Shown piece after piece: positions 1 through 7,067 of a DNA stretch of 23,743 nt. Where the stretch lies: contig CAWGQN010000011.1 in the NCBI GenBank assembly GCA_963824885.1, forward strand, positions 1 through 23,743, written 5' to 3'. Both the position numbers and the translations under genes were made by a program. The notes beneath the pieces are model-generated. The model had not been told where the DNA came from and did not search any database. It saw only the letters and a list, made by a program, of their open reading frames with translations. Numbering within the stretch: the stretch's first letter is position 1; the number at the start of each line of letters is the position of its first letter. Source of the DNA: CAWGQN01 sp963824885. Its GTDB lineage: Bacteria; Actinomycetota; Actinomycetes; Actinomycetales; Microbacteriaceae.

Positions 1-177
1 TCCCACCGGCGCACAAAGCGCCGTTTTGACCCGAATATTCAAAAGAAGTCGTACTATGTGCCGTCGTTGCGTCGAAACGTGACGCTGACATTGTCGGCAA
101 AAGGCATCAAAGTGATCGATGCTCGCGGTATCGAATCCGTGGTACATGACATTCTTGCTCGCGGGGAGAAAATCTAG
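1..177 (+). CDS. rpmB: 50S ribosomal protein L28, C-terminal part
   Basis: The window opens inside this gene. The frame from base 1 reads SHRRTKRRFDPN, then KKSYYVPSLRRNVTLTLSAKG, and ends in LARGEKI before TAG. This is the conserved body and tail of bacterial L28, a protein of the large ribosomal subunit. Fifty-eight residues are present. Actinobacterial L28 is usually about 78 residues, so about 20 N-terminal residues lie upstream of the window. No cysteine is visible, but the N-terminal part that carries the zinc-binding cysteines in some paralogues is missing, so the zinc state cannot be judged. The stop codon overlaps the GTG start of rpmG by one base, indicating translational coupling. 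Confidence 0.93.
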   Translation, partial: SHRRTKRRFDPNIQKKSYYVPSLRRNVTLTLSAKGIKVIDARGIESVVHDILARGEKI

Positions 178-344
178 TGGCCAAACAACACGATGTTCGA
201 CCAATAATTAAACTTCGCTCGACGGCGGGCACCGGTTATACGTATGTCACCCGGAAAAATCGTCGGAATGACCCTGATCGCCTCGTGCTTAAGAAGTACG
301 ATCCCGTAGTGCGTAAGCACGTTGACTTTCGCGAGGAGCGTTAG
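177..344 (+). CDS. rpmG: 50S ribosomal protein L33, cysteine-free form
   Basis: This 55-residue protein begins MAKQHDVRPIIKLRST and ends RKHVDFREER, which is L33 of the large ribosomal subunit. The GTG start at 177 shares its first base with the rpmB stop (taGTG). The protein contains no cysteine, so it is the zinc-independent (C-minus) form and lacks the two CXXC pairs of the zinc-ribbon form. It sits between rpmB and rpsN, with only two bases before the rpsN ATG, so the three genes form one tightly coupled operon. In several actinobacteria this gene set is the zinc-starvation paralogue set under Zur. In small Microbacteriaceae genomes it can be the only copy. The promoter is outside the window, so Zur control cannot be assessed. 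Confidence 0.95.
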   Translation: MAKQHDVRPIIKLRSTAGTGYTYVTRKNRRNDPDRLVLKKYDPVVRKHVDFREER

Positions 345-346
345 GC

Positions 347-652
347 ATGGCAAAAAAGAGCAAGATTGCTCGAAACGAACAGCGCAAGCAGATCGTTGAT
401 CGTTACACGGTGCAGCGCCTCGCATTGAAGAGGGCGCTCGTTGATCCCTCGGGAACCGACGAGTCACGAGAGGCCGCTCGAATCGGTCTCCAGAAGCTCC
501 CGCGCAATGCTTCGCCGGTGCGGGTGCGTAACCGCGACGCTGTTGATGGTCGCCCGCGTGGCAATCTCAGCAGGTTTGGCATTTCTCGGGTTCGGTTCCG
601 CGACATGGCACACCGAGGCGAATTGCCCGGGATTACCAAGTCAAGCTGGTAG
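347..652 (+). CDS. rpsN: 30S ribosomal protein S14, 101-residue cysteine-free form
   Basis: The protein starts MAKKSKIARNEQRKQIVDRY and ends HRGELPGITKSSW, the signature tail of S14, which binds 16S rRNA in the head of the small subunit. Its 101 residues match the long form. Where the short zinc-binding form has CXXC motifs, this one has PVRVRNRDAVDGRPRG, so it needs no zinc. It is the last gene of the rpmB-rpmG-rpsN cluster, starting two bases after the rpmG stop. The 102 bases before the next gene show no strong terminator, so some read-through into the HU gene is possible. Confidence 0.97.
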   Translation: MAKKSKIARNEQRKQIVDRYTVQRLALKRALVDPSGTDESREAARIGLQKLPRNASPVRVRNRDAVDGRPRGNLSRFGISRVRFRDMAHRGELPGITKSSW

Positions 653-754
653 ATTACCCACGGTCGCACCGACCAGACGATTCGACCGTCTTGGCCGCAG
701 TCGTCCCACGAATACCGCTGTCGTGAACAGCGCAACGTCCGAGGAGGACAACCA

Positions 755-1042
755 ATGGCTGAAAAGTCGCTGAACCGTACCGAGCTCGTTGCTGAAGTCG
801 CAGCGAAGACTGAGCTGAGCCAGGCCGCCGTCAACGGTGTGCTCGAAGCCTTTTTCTCCACCGTGTCATCGTCGGTCGCAAAGGACGTCAAAGTTGCGAT
901 TCCCGGTTGGCTTGCAATTGAGCGCAAAAAGCGTGCCGCTCGTCTTGGCCGCAATCCTCAAACCGGCCAGCAAATTCCGATTCCTGCCGGTCACTCGGTA
1001 AAAGTGAGCGTTGGCTCGAAACTCAAAGCGGCGGCAAAGTAG
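755..1042 (+). CDS. hup: HU family DNA-binding protein
   Basis: This 95-residue protein has the HU/IHF fold. An N-terminal helical dimerisation region (MAEKSLNRTELVAEVA) is followed by a beta-arm region with the hallmark RAARLGRNPQTGQQI and the tail HSVKVSVGSKLKAAAK. HU bends and wraps DNA as a nucleoid protein. The phrase PGWLAIERKKRAAR resembles actinobacterial HupB, but the long lysine/alanine-rich C-terminal tail of mycobacterial HupB is absent, leaving the plain short HU length. A strong ribosome binding site, GAGGAGGA (741-748), lies 6 bases before the ATG and fixes the start. A strong hairpin follows the stop, so the gene appears to end its own transcript. Confidence 0.95.
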   Translation: MAEKSLNRTELVAEVAAKTELSQAAVNGVLEAFFSTVSSSVAKDVKVAIPGWLAIERKKRAARLGRNPQTGQQIPIPAGHSVKVSVGSKLKAAAK

Positions 1043-1060
1043 CCGCATCCGCTTCAACCG

Positions 1061-1092
1061 TCGGGGGTGTCGACAACTGTCGACACCCCCGA
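1061..1092 (+). terminator. Intrinsic terminator hairpin after the HU gene
   Basis: A perfect 15-bp inverted repeat, TCGGGGGTGTCGACA (1061-1075) against TGTCGACACCCCCGA (1078-1092), is separated by only two bases. It lies 18 bases after the HU stop. The run that follows (TTGTGTAATT) is T-rich but not a clean U-tract, which is common in actinobacterial terminators. The stem also shields the CopD-CtaG gene from upstream transcription. The TCGA centre makes the stem near-palindromic, so it would work on either strand. Confidence 0.8.
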
Positions 1093-1116
1093 TTGTGTAA
1101 TTCCTAATCGGCGTAG

Positions 1117-3096
1117 TTGGCTGAGGCTGTGTTCCGGTTGATCCGCATTGTCGGCCCGGCGCTCGTCGTGCTGGTTGCTCTTGCGGCAATGTATGTCGGT
1201 CTTGCTTGCGGGGGTGGTGCCGCCGCGCCCGTTCTTGCTGACCCGGGAGAGGTCGTGCGGTTGGGATTGCCGACTGCGAAGCTCCTCGTGGATGTGAGCG
1301 CTGCGGGAATGATCGGCGCGCTCGTGCTTGCGTGCTTTGCGCTTTCGCCTAAAAACGGCGAGTTTGGTGCGGCACTCGATTGTGCTGCGGCGTCGGCAGC
1401 CGTTTTGACTATCGCGTCTGCCCTCACGGGTCTCATGACGTTTCTTAACCTTTCTCATGTCCCTTTAGCCTTTGGGCCGGACTTTGGAAACAAGCTCGGC
1501 GTCTTCCTCGTACAGTTTGAAGCGGGTCAAGCGTGGCTCATTACGACTCTTGTTGCCGCTCTCGTGACCGTGCTGTGTTGCGCCGTGCGCAACCACACGG
1601 CCGTCGCGTTCGTCACGGCCCTTGCGATGGTTGCCCTGTTCCCAATTGCTCAGCAGGGCCACGCCGCGGGCACGGCGCGGCACGATGCTGCGATTACCGC
1701 GCTCGGCTTGCATCTCGTGTTCGCGTCGATCTGGGTGGGTGGTTTGGTGACGGTCGTGGTTCTTTGCCGCGCGCTCCCGCCAATTCGCCGTGTTCGAGTG
1801 CTCGCGCGTTACTCGACTCTTGCTCTCGTGAGTTTTGTGGTGATTGCTAGTTCGGGCTACGTGAGCGCTGAGCTTCGAATCGGAACGTGGCCGAATATCC
1901 TTAGCCCATACGGTGCCCTCGTGATCGTCAAAGTTGCTGCCCTTGTTTTTCTCGGCATTTTCGGCGTGCTGCAGCGTCGCTATTTCCTGAAGCGGATGTC
2001 GGACCGTTCGACAGAACCGCGCAGTGCGTTTTGGTGGCTTGTTACTGCTGAGCTCGGATTCATGGGTCTTGCGTTGGGAATGGGAGCCGCCCTTGCGCGC
2101 ACGGCGACGCCGGTTGCCCAAGGACTCGGTCAAACTCCGACGCCGGCAGAAATTTTGACGGGCGAGCCGTTGCCTCCCGAATGGACATTTGATCGTGCCC
2201 TCACCGAGTGGCGGTTTGATTTGCTGTGGATTCTCGTGTGCGCATTCGGAGTCGTCTTTTATCTCGCGGGAGTGAGGAGAATGCGCAAGCGGGGAGACGC
2301 GTGGCCCGTGCACCGCACGGTCTCGTGGGTCGCGGGACTCGTCGTTCTTTTTCTCGTGACGAACGGCGCGGTCAACGAGTACCAGAGGTATCTTTTCAGT
2401 GCGCACATGGTTGCGCACATGACTCTGAGCATGGTCGTCCCAATATTGCTCGTTTCTGGCGCACCCATAACACTCGCTCTTCGAACCATCGCGAAACGAC
2501 ATGATGGCAGTTGCGGCGGGCGCGAGTGGATTCTTCGTGTCATTTCGAGCACGTGCGCTCGCGTTGTTTCTCATCCGATTGTTGCCGCGGTCCTCTTCGC
2601 GGGATCGCTCCTCACTTTCTACTACTCACCTCTTCTTGGCTGGGCGACGAGGGACCACTATGGCCACGAGTGGATGATCGCCCATTTTCTAGTTGTCGGG
2701 TACCTATTTGTCCAATCGCTCATTGGTGCTGATCCGCTGCCCTATCGCGTGTCATATCCCTCCCGGCTCCTTTTGTTGCTGGGTACAATGGCGTTCCACG
2801 CATTTTTCGGTCTGGCCCTTATGTCTGGTTCCGCGCTCTTACTGGCCGACTGGTACGGGGCGATGGGACGACCGTGGGGTCCGAGCGCGATTGTCGATCA
2901 GCAAGCCGGTGGTGGAATCGCGTGGAGTGTCGGCGAAATCCCGACGGTGATCCTCGCAATCACAATTGTCGTGCTGTGGAGCCGTTCAGACACGAAAGAC
3001 GCCCGGCGCCTTGAGCGTCGAGAGTCTCGCACGGGAGAGGCTGACCTGAACTCGTACAATGCCGCGCTTGCGAGGCTCGCCAGTGACGACCGATAG
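1117..3096 (+). CDS. ctaG: CopD-CtaG fusion membrane protein (copper handling / cytochrome c oxidase assembly)
   Basis: This is a very hydrophobic protein of up to 659 residues with many membrane segments. Residues about 195-295 look like a CopD domain: LHLVFASIWVGG, then ILSPYGALVIVKV near 262-274. From about residue 360 it matches the CtaG_caa3 family: AHMVAHMTLSM (His430, His434), GHEWMIAHF (His517, His523), GADPLPY and AFHAFFG (His561). These histidines are plausible copper ligands. The fusion is known in actinobacteria and is linked to copper supply for cytochrome oxidase at the plasma membrane. The longest frame starts at TTG 1117. A GTG at 1129 is an alternative. Neither has a clear ribosome binding site. 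It is convergent with the next gene. A degraded second copy occupies 22239-23743. Confidence 0.85.
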   Translation: MAEAVFRLIRIVGPALVVLVALAAMYVGLACGGGAAAPVLADPGEVVRLGLPTAKLLVDVSAAGMIGALVLACFALSPKNGEFGAALDCAAASAAVLTIASALTGLMTFLNLSHVPLAFGPDFGNKLGVFLVQFEAGQAWLITTLVAALVTVLCCAVRNHTAVAFVTALAMVALFPIAQQGHAAGTARHDAAITALGLHLVFASIWVGGLVTVVVLCRALPPIRRVRVLARYSTLALVSFVVIASSGYVSAELRIGTWPNILSPYGALVIVKVAALVFLGIFGVLQRRYFLKRMSDRSTEPRSAFWWLVTAELGFMGLALGMGAALARTATPVAQGLGQTPTPAEILTGEPLPPEWTFDRALTEWRFDLLWILVCAFGVVFYLAGVRRMRKRGDAWPVHRTVSWVAGLVVLFLVTNGAVNEYQRYLFSAHMVAHMTLSMVVPILLVSGAPITLALRTIAKRHDGSCGGREWILRVISSTCARVVSHPIVAAVLFAGSLLTFYYSPLLGWATRDHYGHEWMIAHFLVVGYLFVQSLIGADPLPYRVSYPSRLLLLLGTMAFHAFFGLALMSGSALLLADWYGAMGRPWGPSAIVDQQAGGGIAWSVGEIPTVILAITIVVLWSRSDTKDARRLERRESRTGEADLNSYNAALARLASDDR

Positions 3097-3122
3097 CGTT
3101 GCGCCACGGACCGTCATCGGTC
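3088..3122. terminator. Possible weak bidirectional terminator between convergent genes
   Basis: GACCGAT (3088-3094) pairs with ATCGGTC (3116-3122) around a 21-base loop. The stem spans the 24-bp gap between the stops of the CopD-CtaG gene and the minus-strand membrane-protein gene, where a shared terminator would be expected. The stem is short, the loop is long and there is no U-tract, so this is only a suggestion. Confidence 0.3.
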
Positions 3123-4161
3123 ACGAAACGGTAATGGAGAGGGACTCGTCGGGCCGGATTTCAATGCGGAGGCGAACCGAAAAGCGGACCGTTTTGTCGA
3201 CGGTCTTGATTTTCCCGTCGTAGAGCGACCGAACCGTCACGGCGACACGTGCACTCCCACTCGCTGGGGGCGATTGCCATTCTCCAGCATTGGGGACAAC
3301 GACCACGCGTGGGATATCAAGCATCGCCCACGTCGGCTCGTCAACGAGACGGTCGTCAAGAGCAATGCCAAACGGGCACCCCGCGGGCTGAAGCACCCTT
3401 TGAGTCGCGCACGCGTCGAGGAACCCCGTGAGCTGATCGTGAACCTGTCTCGTAAGTTCGGGGGTTGGTTGCACGTCGAACGCGACCGGAACAACCGCCG
3501 TGGGGGTGTCGACGACGGTTCGAGCCGGCCCTCCCGTCAATAAGAGCGAATCATGCCCGAGCGTGTACGCGGCGGGGGCCAAGACTAAAAACGCGGCGTG
3601 ATCGACGCCATCCGCGCGCTCGTCCGCGACGGCAGCCGCATCGACGGTCATTCCGTTGACCTCGAATACCGATTCGTTTTTTACTGTCACGTCGAGCGCG
3701 GCGAGCGGGGATACGACGAATCGCCACGCGGGAAAAGCGAGAAATTGGCTGCCCGTTTGTTCGACGGCAAACGTCGTCGTTCCGGGAGTTCCGGCCGCGC
3801 GGTACCGAAAAGTGACGGCGTGAGTGCTATCGGCGTTGGTGACATCATTGACGAGTTGAAGGTCTGACAATTCCGCAAGCGCGGCCGGTCGCAAGAGCAC
3901 GCGCGAAGCGTCCTCGGGCAATCCAGCGGCGTGCAACTCCGAGTCGCTCCGACTCACGCCCGGCATCGCGAGGGCGTCTTGCGCGTCACGGCGAGCGAGC
4001 GCGTCGAGATACTGATGAACGAAACCGACCGCGCCGTACACATCGTTCCGTACCGCGACGACGGCGCTCGCGAATGCGCCAATAAGCATCGCGCCAATGA
4101 CACTCCAAAGAAGAATGGCGCGGCCAATTGCGCCGCGAAAGAGACGGCGGTTGCGGGTCAT
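3121..4161 (-). CDS. Single-pass membrane protein of unknown function
   Basis: I do not recognise a family. The 346-residue protein starts MTRNRRLFRGAIGRAILLW. A basic N-terminus is followed by one hydrophobic segment (about residues 15-37), so the long remainder is probably outside the cytoplasm as an anchored domain. That part is Ala/Val/Asp-rich with beta-like stretches. It has two cysteines close together (DACA and AGCPFG), which could form a disulfide. A GTG two codons upstream (4167) also opens the frame. I prefer the ATG at 4161 because a TAAGAT box (4168-4173, minus strand) ends 6 bases before it, fitting a leaderless start. It is divergent from the helicase. The right-arm copy has two frameshifts and an altered C-terminal stretch. 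Confidence 0.75.
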   Translation of the reverse strand: MTRNRRLFRGAIGRAILLWSVIGAMLIGAFASAVVAVRNDVYGAVGFVHQYLDALARRDAQDALAMPGVSRSDSELHAAGLPEDASRVLLRPAALAELSDLQLVNDVTNADSTHAVTFRYRAAGTPGTTTFAVEQTGSQFLAFPAWRFVVSPLAALDVTVKNESVFEVNGMTVDAAAVADERADGVDHAAFLVLAPAAYTLGHDSLLLTGGPARTVVDTPTAVVPVAFDVQPTPELTRQVHDQLTGFLDACATQRVLQPAGCPFGIALDDRLVDEPTWAMLDIPRVVVVPNAGEWQSPPASGSARVAVTVRSLYDGKIKTVDKTVRFSVRLRIEIRPDESLSITVS

Positions 4162-4167
4162 GCGCAC

Positions 4168-4173
4168 ATCTTA
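4168..4173 (-). promoter_or_regulatory. -10 box TAAGAT, probable leaderless start of the membrane-protein gene
   Basis: On the minus strand TAAGAT is followed by exactly 6 bases and then ATG, so the transcript would begin at or next to the start codon. No good -35 is apparent. The same arrangement is at 21161-21166 in the right arm. Confidence 0.45.
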
Positions 4174-4225
4174 GGCAGGTGTGGTGAACGGTCGGTGGGA
4201 CCTCGCTGTACCGGCTAGATTGAAA

Positions 4226-4231
4226 TAATAT
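4226..4231 (+). promoter_or_regulatory. Candidate -10 box TAATAT upstream of the helicase gene
   Basis: TAATAT is a close match to the -10 consensus in a locally AT-rich patch of the 97-bp gap between the divergent membrane-protein and helicase genes. It lies 27 bases before the helicase ATG, giving a leader of about 20 bases. No convincing -35 is seen at the usual spacing. Confidence 0.35.
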
Positions 4232-4258
4232 GCCCGTCGAGTTGCGAAAGCGGTCGTC

Positions 4259-5542
4259 ATGCCGACTGTCACTCTTTCTCCCGAGCAATTGGCCGTTTTT
4301 CGGGCAATTGAGGGGACGAAACGACACATTTTCGTAACCGGTCGCGCCGGTACGGGCAAGTCGACCCTGCTGAATCATCTCGCGTGGCACACCGAAAAGC
4401 AGATCGTCATTTGTGCGCCAACCGGTGTTGCCGCCCTCAACGTTGGTGGCCAAACGATCCACTCGCTGTTTCGATTGCCGATTGGAATCGTGGCCGACGA
4501 CGAGATTGAGCAAACAGCCAACGTTCGGCGACTCCTCAATGCGATTGACACGGTTGTGATCGACGAGATTTCGATGGTCAGTGCCGATCTCATGGATGCG
4601 ATTGATCGCAGCCTCCGGCAAGCGCGCGACCGCTCCGAACCGTTTGGCGGCGTTCAAGTCGTCTTGTTTGGCGACCCGTACCAATTGGCACCCGTTCCGG
4701 GCGACGCCCACGAGCGCGCCTTTTTTGCCGACCGCTACCGATCAATGTGGTTCTTCGACGCTGCGGTGTGGCGCACGACCGAATTGTCGTTGGTCGAACT
4801 GCGAGAAATCCACCGACAGCGGGACACTCGTTTTACCTCCTTGCTCGAGGGCGTGCGTCACGGCCACGTGACGGAAGAAATTGCGCGCGAGTTGAACGAG
4901 GCGGGAGCCCGACCCGCTCCTCACGATGGCACGATAACGCTCGCAACGCGCAACGACGCTGTCGCGCGCATCAACTCGGCTGCGTTGGCCCGATTGCCCG
5001 GCAGAGTTTGCACGGCGCACGCGGAAATTACCGGCAATTTTGGTCGCTTTGCATTTCCGGCCGAGGGGAGTCTTTCACTGAAGGTCGGTGCGCGAGTCAT
5101 GTTTCTTCGAAACGATGCGGATCAGAGATGGGTCAATGGCACGATTGGTACCGTCACGCACATCGAATCGGCGGTTTCTGTTGAGGTCGACGGGTGTGTC
5201 TACGACGTTGATCCGGTGACGTGGGAGCGATATCAGTATTCTTACGGAGCGCACACTAAAAAGCTCGCGAAAGAAGTTGTCGCCGAATTTACTCAGATTC
5301 CGCTTCGCCTCGCGTGGGCGTCAACGATCCACAAGTCACAAGGCAAAACCTACGACTCGGCAATTGTCGACTTGGGTTCGCGCGTTTTTAGTCCGGGACA
5401 GACATACGTAGCGCTCAGCCGAATTCGGTCTCTCGCGGGACTCTATTTGTCACGACCGCTCGTGCCTCGAGACATTCACGCTGATGCTGACGTCGCCAAA
5501 TTTATGGCGGCGCACGAAGTACGGGCACTATTGCGCCAATAA
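4259..5542 (+). CDS. Pif1/RecD-like superfamily 1B helicase
   Basis: This 427-residue ATPase has the ordered helicase motifs. Walker A is GRAGTGKST (28-36). Motif Ia is CAPTGVAAL. Walker B is VVIDEISMV (99-107) with Asp102-Glu103. Motif III is FGDPYQLAPV (137-146) with Gln142. Motif V is TIHKSQGKT (356-364) and motif VI is YVALSR (383-388). These fit the Pif1/RecD2 branch of 5'-3' DNA helicases, acting on chromosomal DNA in repair or replication-fork upkeep. The protein is compact: motif I is almost at the N-terminus, with no added nuclease or RecD2 N-terminal domain. The ATG at 4259 is supported by the motif I spacing, with only a weak GAAAG (4245-4249) upstream. The right-arm copy carries a one-base deletion. 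Confidence 0.88.
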   Translation: MPTVTLSPEQLAVFRAIEGTKRHIFVTGRAGTGKSTLLNHLAWHTEKQIVICAPTGVAALNVGGQTIHSLFRLPIGIVADDEIEQTANVRRLLNAIDTVVIDEISMVSADLMDAIDRSLRQARDRSEPFGGVQVVLFGDPYQLAPVPGDAHERAFFADRYRSMWFFDAAVWRTTELSLVELREIHRQRDTRFTSLLEGVRHGHVTEEIARELNEAGARPAPHDGTITLATRNDAVARINSAALARLPGRVCTAHAEITGNFGRFAFPAEGSLSLKVGARVMFLRNDADQRWVNGTIGTVTHIESAVSVEVDGCVYDVDPVTWERYQYSYGAHTKKLAKEVVAEFTQIPLRLAWASTIHKSQGKTYDSAIVDLGSRVFSPGQTYVALSRIRSLAGLYLSRPLVPRDIHADADVAKFMAAHEVRALLRQ

Positions 5543-5606
5543 CCCCTCGTGGTGGCTCGAAGAAAGACAATTCATGAGGGCCGGCCGGGGCGCTGATTGC
5601 CGCGAG

Positions 5607-5677
5607 AGCGAGTGACGGGAATCGAACCCGCGCTACCAGCTTGGGAAGCTGGAGTTCTGCCATTGAACTACACTCGC
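5607..5677 (-). tRNA. tRNA-Gly (anticodon CCC)
   Basis: Read on the minus strand, the 71-nt sequence folds as a cloverleaf. The acceptor stem GCGAGTG pairs with CACTCGC. The D arm is GTTC/GAAC. The anticodon stem CCAGC/GCTGG encloses the loop TTCCCAA, giving anticodon CCC, which reads GGG glycine codons. The T arm is GCGGG-TTCGATT-CCCGT with one G:U pair. The discriminator base is T and no CCA is encoded. It is convergent with the helicase gene (65 bp apart) and divergent from dcd. An identical copy lies at 19658-19728 in the right arm. Confidence 0.96.
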
Positions 5678-5859
5678 GAGGGCTTCCTTCCGTGTGCATA
5701 AGCGGGAATTTGGCCTCTGTTTGTTTCAGGCTGCTTGAGAAATCCGCAAGATACTCGTGGTTTTCTGAGAGAACACGAACCAAGTCGAGAATAGCAGTGC
5801 GCCGGGGCGCCATGAAAAATCGCGAGCGAAGAACCGCCGCCGCGACGGGCAGCTCTCTG

Positions 5860-5865
5860 TACACT
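5860..5865 (+). promoter_or_regulatory. -10 box TACACT, probable leaderless start of dcd
   Basis: TACACT is followed by 7 bases and then the GTG of dcd, so transcription would start at or next to the start codon. A GAGG overlaps the gap only 3-6 bases before GTG, too close for a normal ribosome binding site. No clear -35 is visible. Confidence 0.45.
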
Positions 5866-5872
5866 GAGGCGC

Positions 5873-6517
5873 GTGCTGCTTTCGGATCGTGATATTAGAG
5901 GTGAGCTCAGCGCGGGGCGCATCGAACTCGATCCGTTTGCGGTCGGCATGATCCAGCCGTCGAGCGTAGACGTGCGGTTAGATCGGTACTTTCGCCTTTT
6001 TGATAACCACAAGTACCCGTACATCGATCCCGCCGAGGATCAACCGGACCTGACGAGGCTCGTCGAGGTCGAACGTGGCCAGCCGCTGATTTTGCACCCG
6101 GGAGAATTTGTCTTGGGTTCGACGTTCGAGCGAGTTTCGCTGCCCGACGATGTGGCGGCTCGCCTCGAGGGAAAGAGCTCGTTGGGGCGCCTTGGCTTAT
6201 TGACTCACTCAACGGCGGGGTTCATTGACCCGGGTTTTTCGGGCCACGTCACACTTGAGTTGAGCAACGTCGCGACTCTTCCCATTAAATTGTGGCCGGG
6301 AATGAAGATCGGTCAGTTGTGCTTCTTCCGGCTCACGTCTGCTGCCGAGCACTCGTACGGATCGAGCGAGTACGGGTCTCGATATCAAGACCAGCGCGGA
6401 CCGACCGCGTCGCGGTCCTCGCGCGATTTTCATTGCTCCGACGTGGGCGTGGAGGAGTCAGGCGCGTCCGGGGCCTCAGCGGCCGATGACGTCGGCTCGA
6501 GTAAGAGGGGAATTTGA
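5873..6517 (+). CDS. dcd: dCTP deaminase (Dcd, possibly bifunctional with dUTPase activity)
   Basis: The 214-residue protein begins MLLSDRDIRGELSAGRIELD. It carries the family core EGKSSLGRLGLLTHSTAGFIDP (from residue 99) and HVTLELSNV, in which Glu129 matches the catalytic glutamate. The end of the core is YGSSEYGSRYQDQRGPT. The enzyme deaminates dCTP to dUTP in the cytosol as a trimer. The close resemblance to the mycobacterial enzyme suggests it may also hydrolyse dUTP to dUMP, supplying thymidylate synthesis. Family members usually stop near residue 190. Here a tail of about 24 residues rich in Ser, Ala, Gly and Asp continues into the 3' end of idi on the other strand (88-bp overlap). GTG at 5873 is the start that gives the canonical N-terminus. 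Both arms encode the identical protein. Confidence 0.95.
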   Translation: MLLSDRDIRGELSAGRIELDPFAVGMIQPSSVDVRLDRYFRLFDNHKYPYIDPAEDQPDLTRLVEVERGQPLILHPGEFVLGSTFERVSLPDDVAARLEGKSSLGRLGLLTHSTAGFIDPGFSGHVTLELSNVATLPIKLWPGMKIGQLCFFRLTSAAEHSYGSSEYGSRYQDQRGPTASRSSRDFHCSDVGVEESGASGASAADDVGSSKRGI

Positions 6518-7014
6518 AGAGTGAGCCACGGGCTAAATGCCCACGGCGCCGTTGTGACCGCAACTCCAAGGTCAACGAGGTTCACCCACTCGAATTGGCC
6601 CACTTCGTCGCGTCGCGCCACGACATCGTCAGCCGTGGTCGCGGTGTAGACGGGGCACAACTCGTTTTCAACAATCCCCGACGCGTCAACGGCTCGATAG
6701 CGAAATTCGGGATCAACGAGCGTTAGTCGATCAAGGTCAAGGCCGAGTTCGTGTTTTGCTCGTCGTGCAACCGCGGTAGCGGCCAATTCGTCGGGAGCTG
6801 GGTGGCCACAAAACGAACCAGTCCACACACCGGGCCACGTTCGCTTGGTGAGCGCGCGCCGCGTGACGAGAACCTCTCCTGCCGCATTGAAAACGTGACA
6901 CGAGAATGCCCAGTGCAAGGGTGTGTCAGCGGTGTGGATGGTCGCCTTGTCGGCAACTCCCGTGCGATTTCCCGCGTCATCGAGAAGCACAACGAGTTCG
7001 GGGTTGAGGGACAC
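6430..7014 (-). CDS. idi: Isopentenyl-diphosphate delta-isomerase, type I
   Basis: This 194-residue Nudix-fold enzyme interconverts IPP and DMAPP in isoprenoid synthesis in the cytosol. Key residues align with the E. coli enzyme with an offset of two: His27 and His34 (HTADTPLH), Cys69 and His71 in TGSFCGHP, and Glu116/Glu118 in IVENELCPVY. The core ends near FSPWLTLQIPLL. It is followed by a Ser/Pro/Ala/Glu tail of about 22 residues encoded opposite the 3' end of dcd. The start is GTG, 7 bases after a TAGGAT box (leaderless style). It lies 53 bp downstream of the MarR-like gene on the same strand, but the box suggests its own promoter. The right-arm copy encodes the same protein. Confidence 0.95.
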   Translation of the reverse strand: MSLNPELVVLLDDAGNRTGVADKATIHTADTPLHWAFSCHVFNAAGEVLVTRRALTKRTWPGVWTGSFCGHPAPDELAATAVARRAKHELGLDLDRLTLVDPEFRYRAVDASGIVENELCPVYTATTADDVVARRDEVGQFEWVNLVDLGVAVTTAPWAFSPWLTLQIPLLLEPTSSAAEAPDAPDSSTPTSEQ

Positions 7015-7021
7015 ACCGAGA

Positions 7022-7027
7022 ATCCTA
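7022..7027 (-). promoter_or_regulatory. -10 box TAGGAT, probable leaderless start of idi
   Basis: On the minus strand TAGGAT is followed by 7 bases and the GTG start of idi. No ribosome binding site is present and no strong -35 is seen. The same element is at 18308-18313 in the right arm. Confidence 0.45.
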
Positions 7028-7067
7028 GTCGCGCTCCACAGCGACTCGACCTCGACGCGGCCAGTGT

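Noticed and set aside
1465..2574. 369-residue minus-strand frame opposite CopD-CtaG.
   Set aside because: Arg/His/Ser/Lys-rich shadow of a hydrophobic gene, with no start signal or recognisable motif.
3986..4711. Long minus-strand frame (241 residues) across the membrane-protein/helicase gap.
   Set aside because: It is antisense to the helicase and overlaps the membrane-protein gene in another frame. Its composition is non-protein-like, and both real genes have clear domains or starts.
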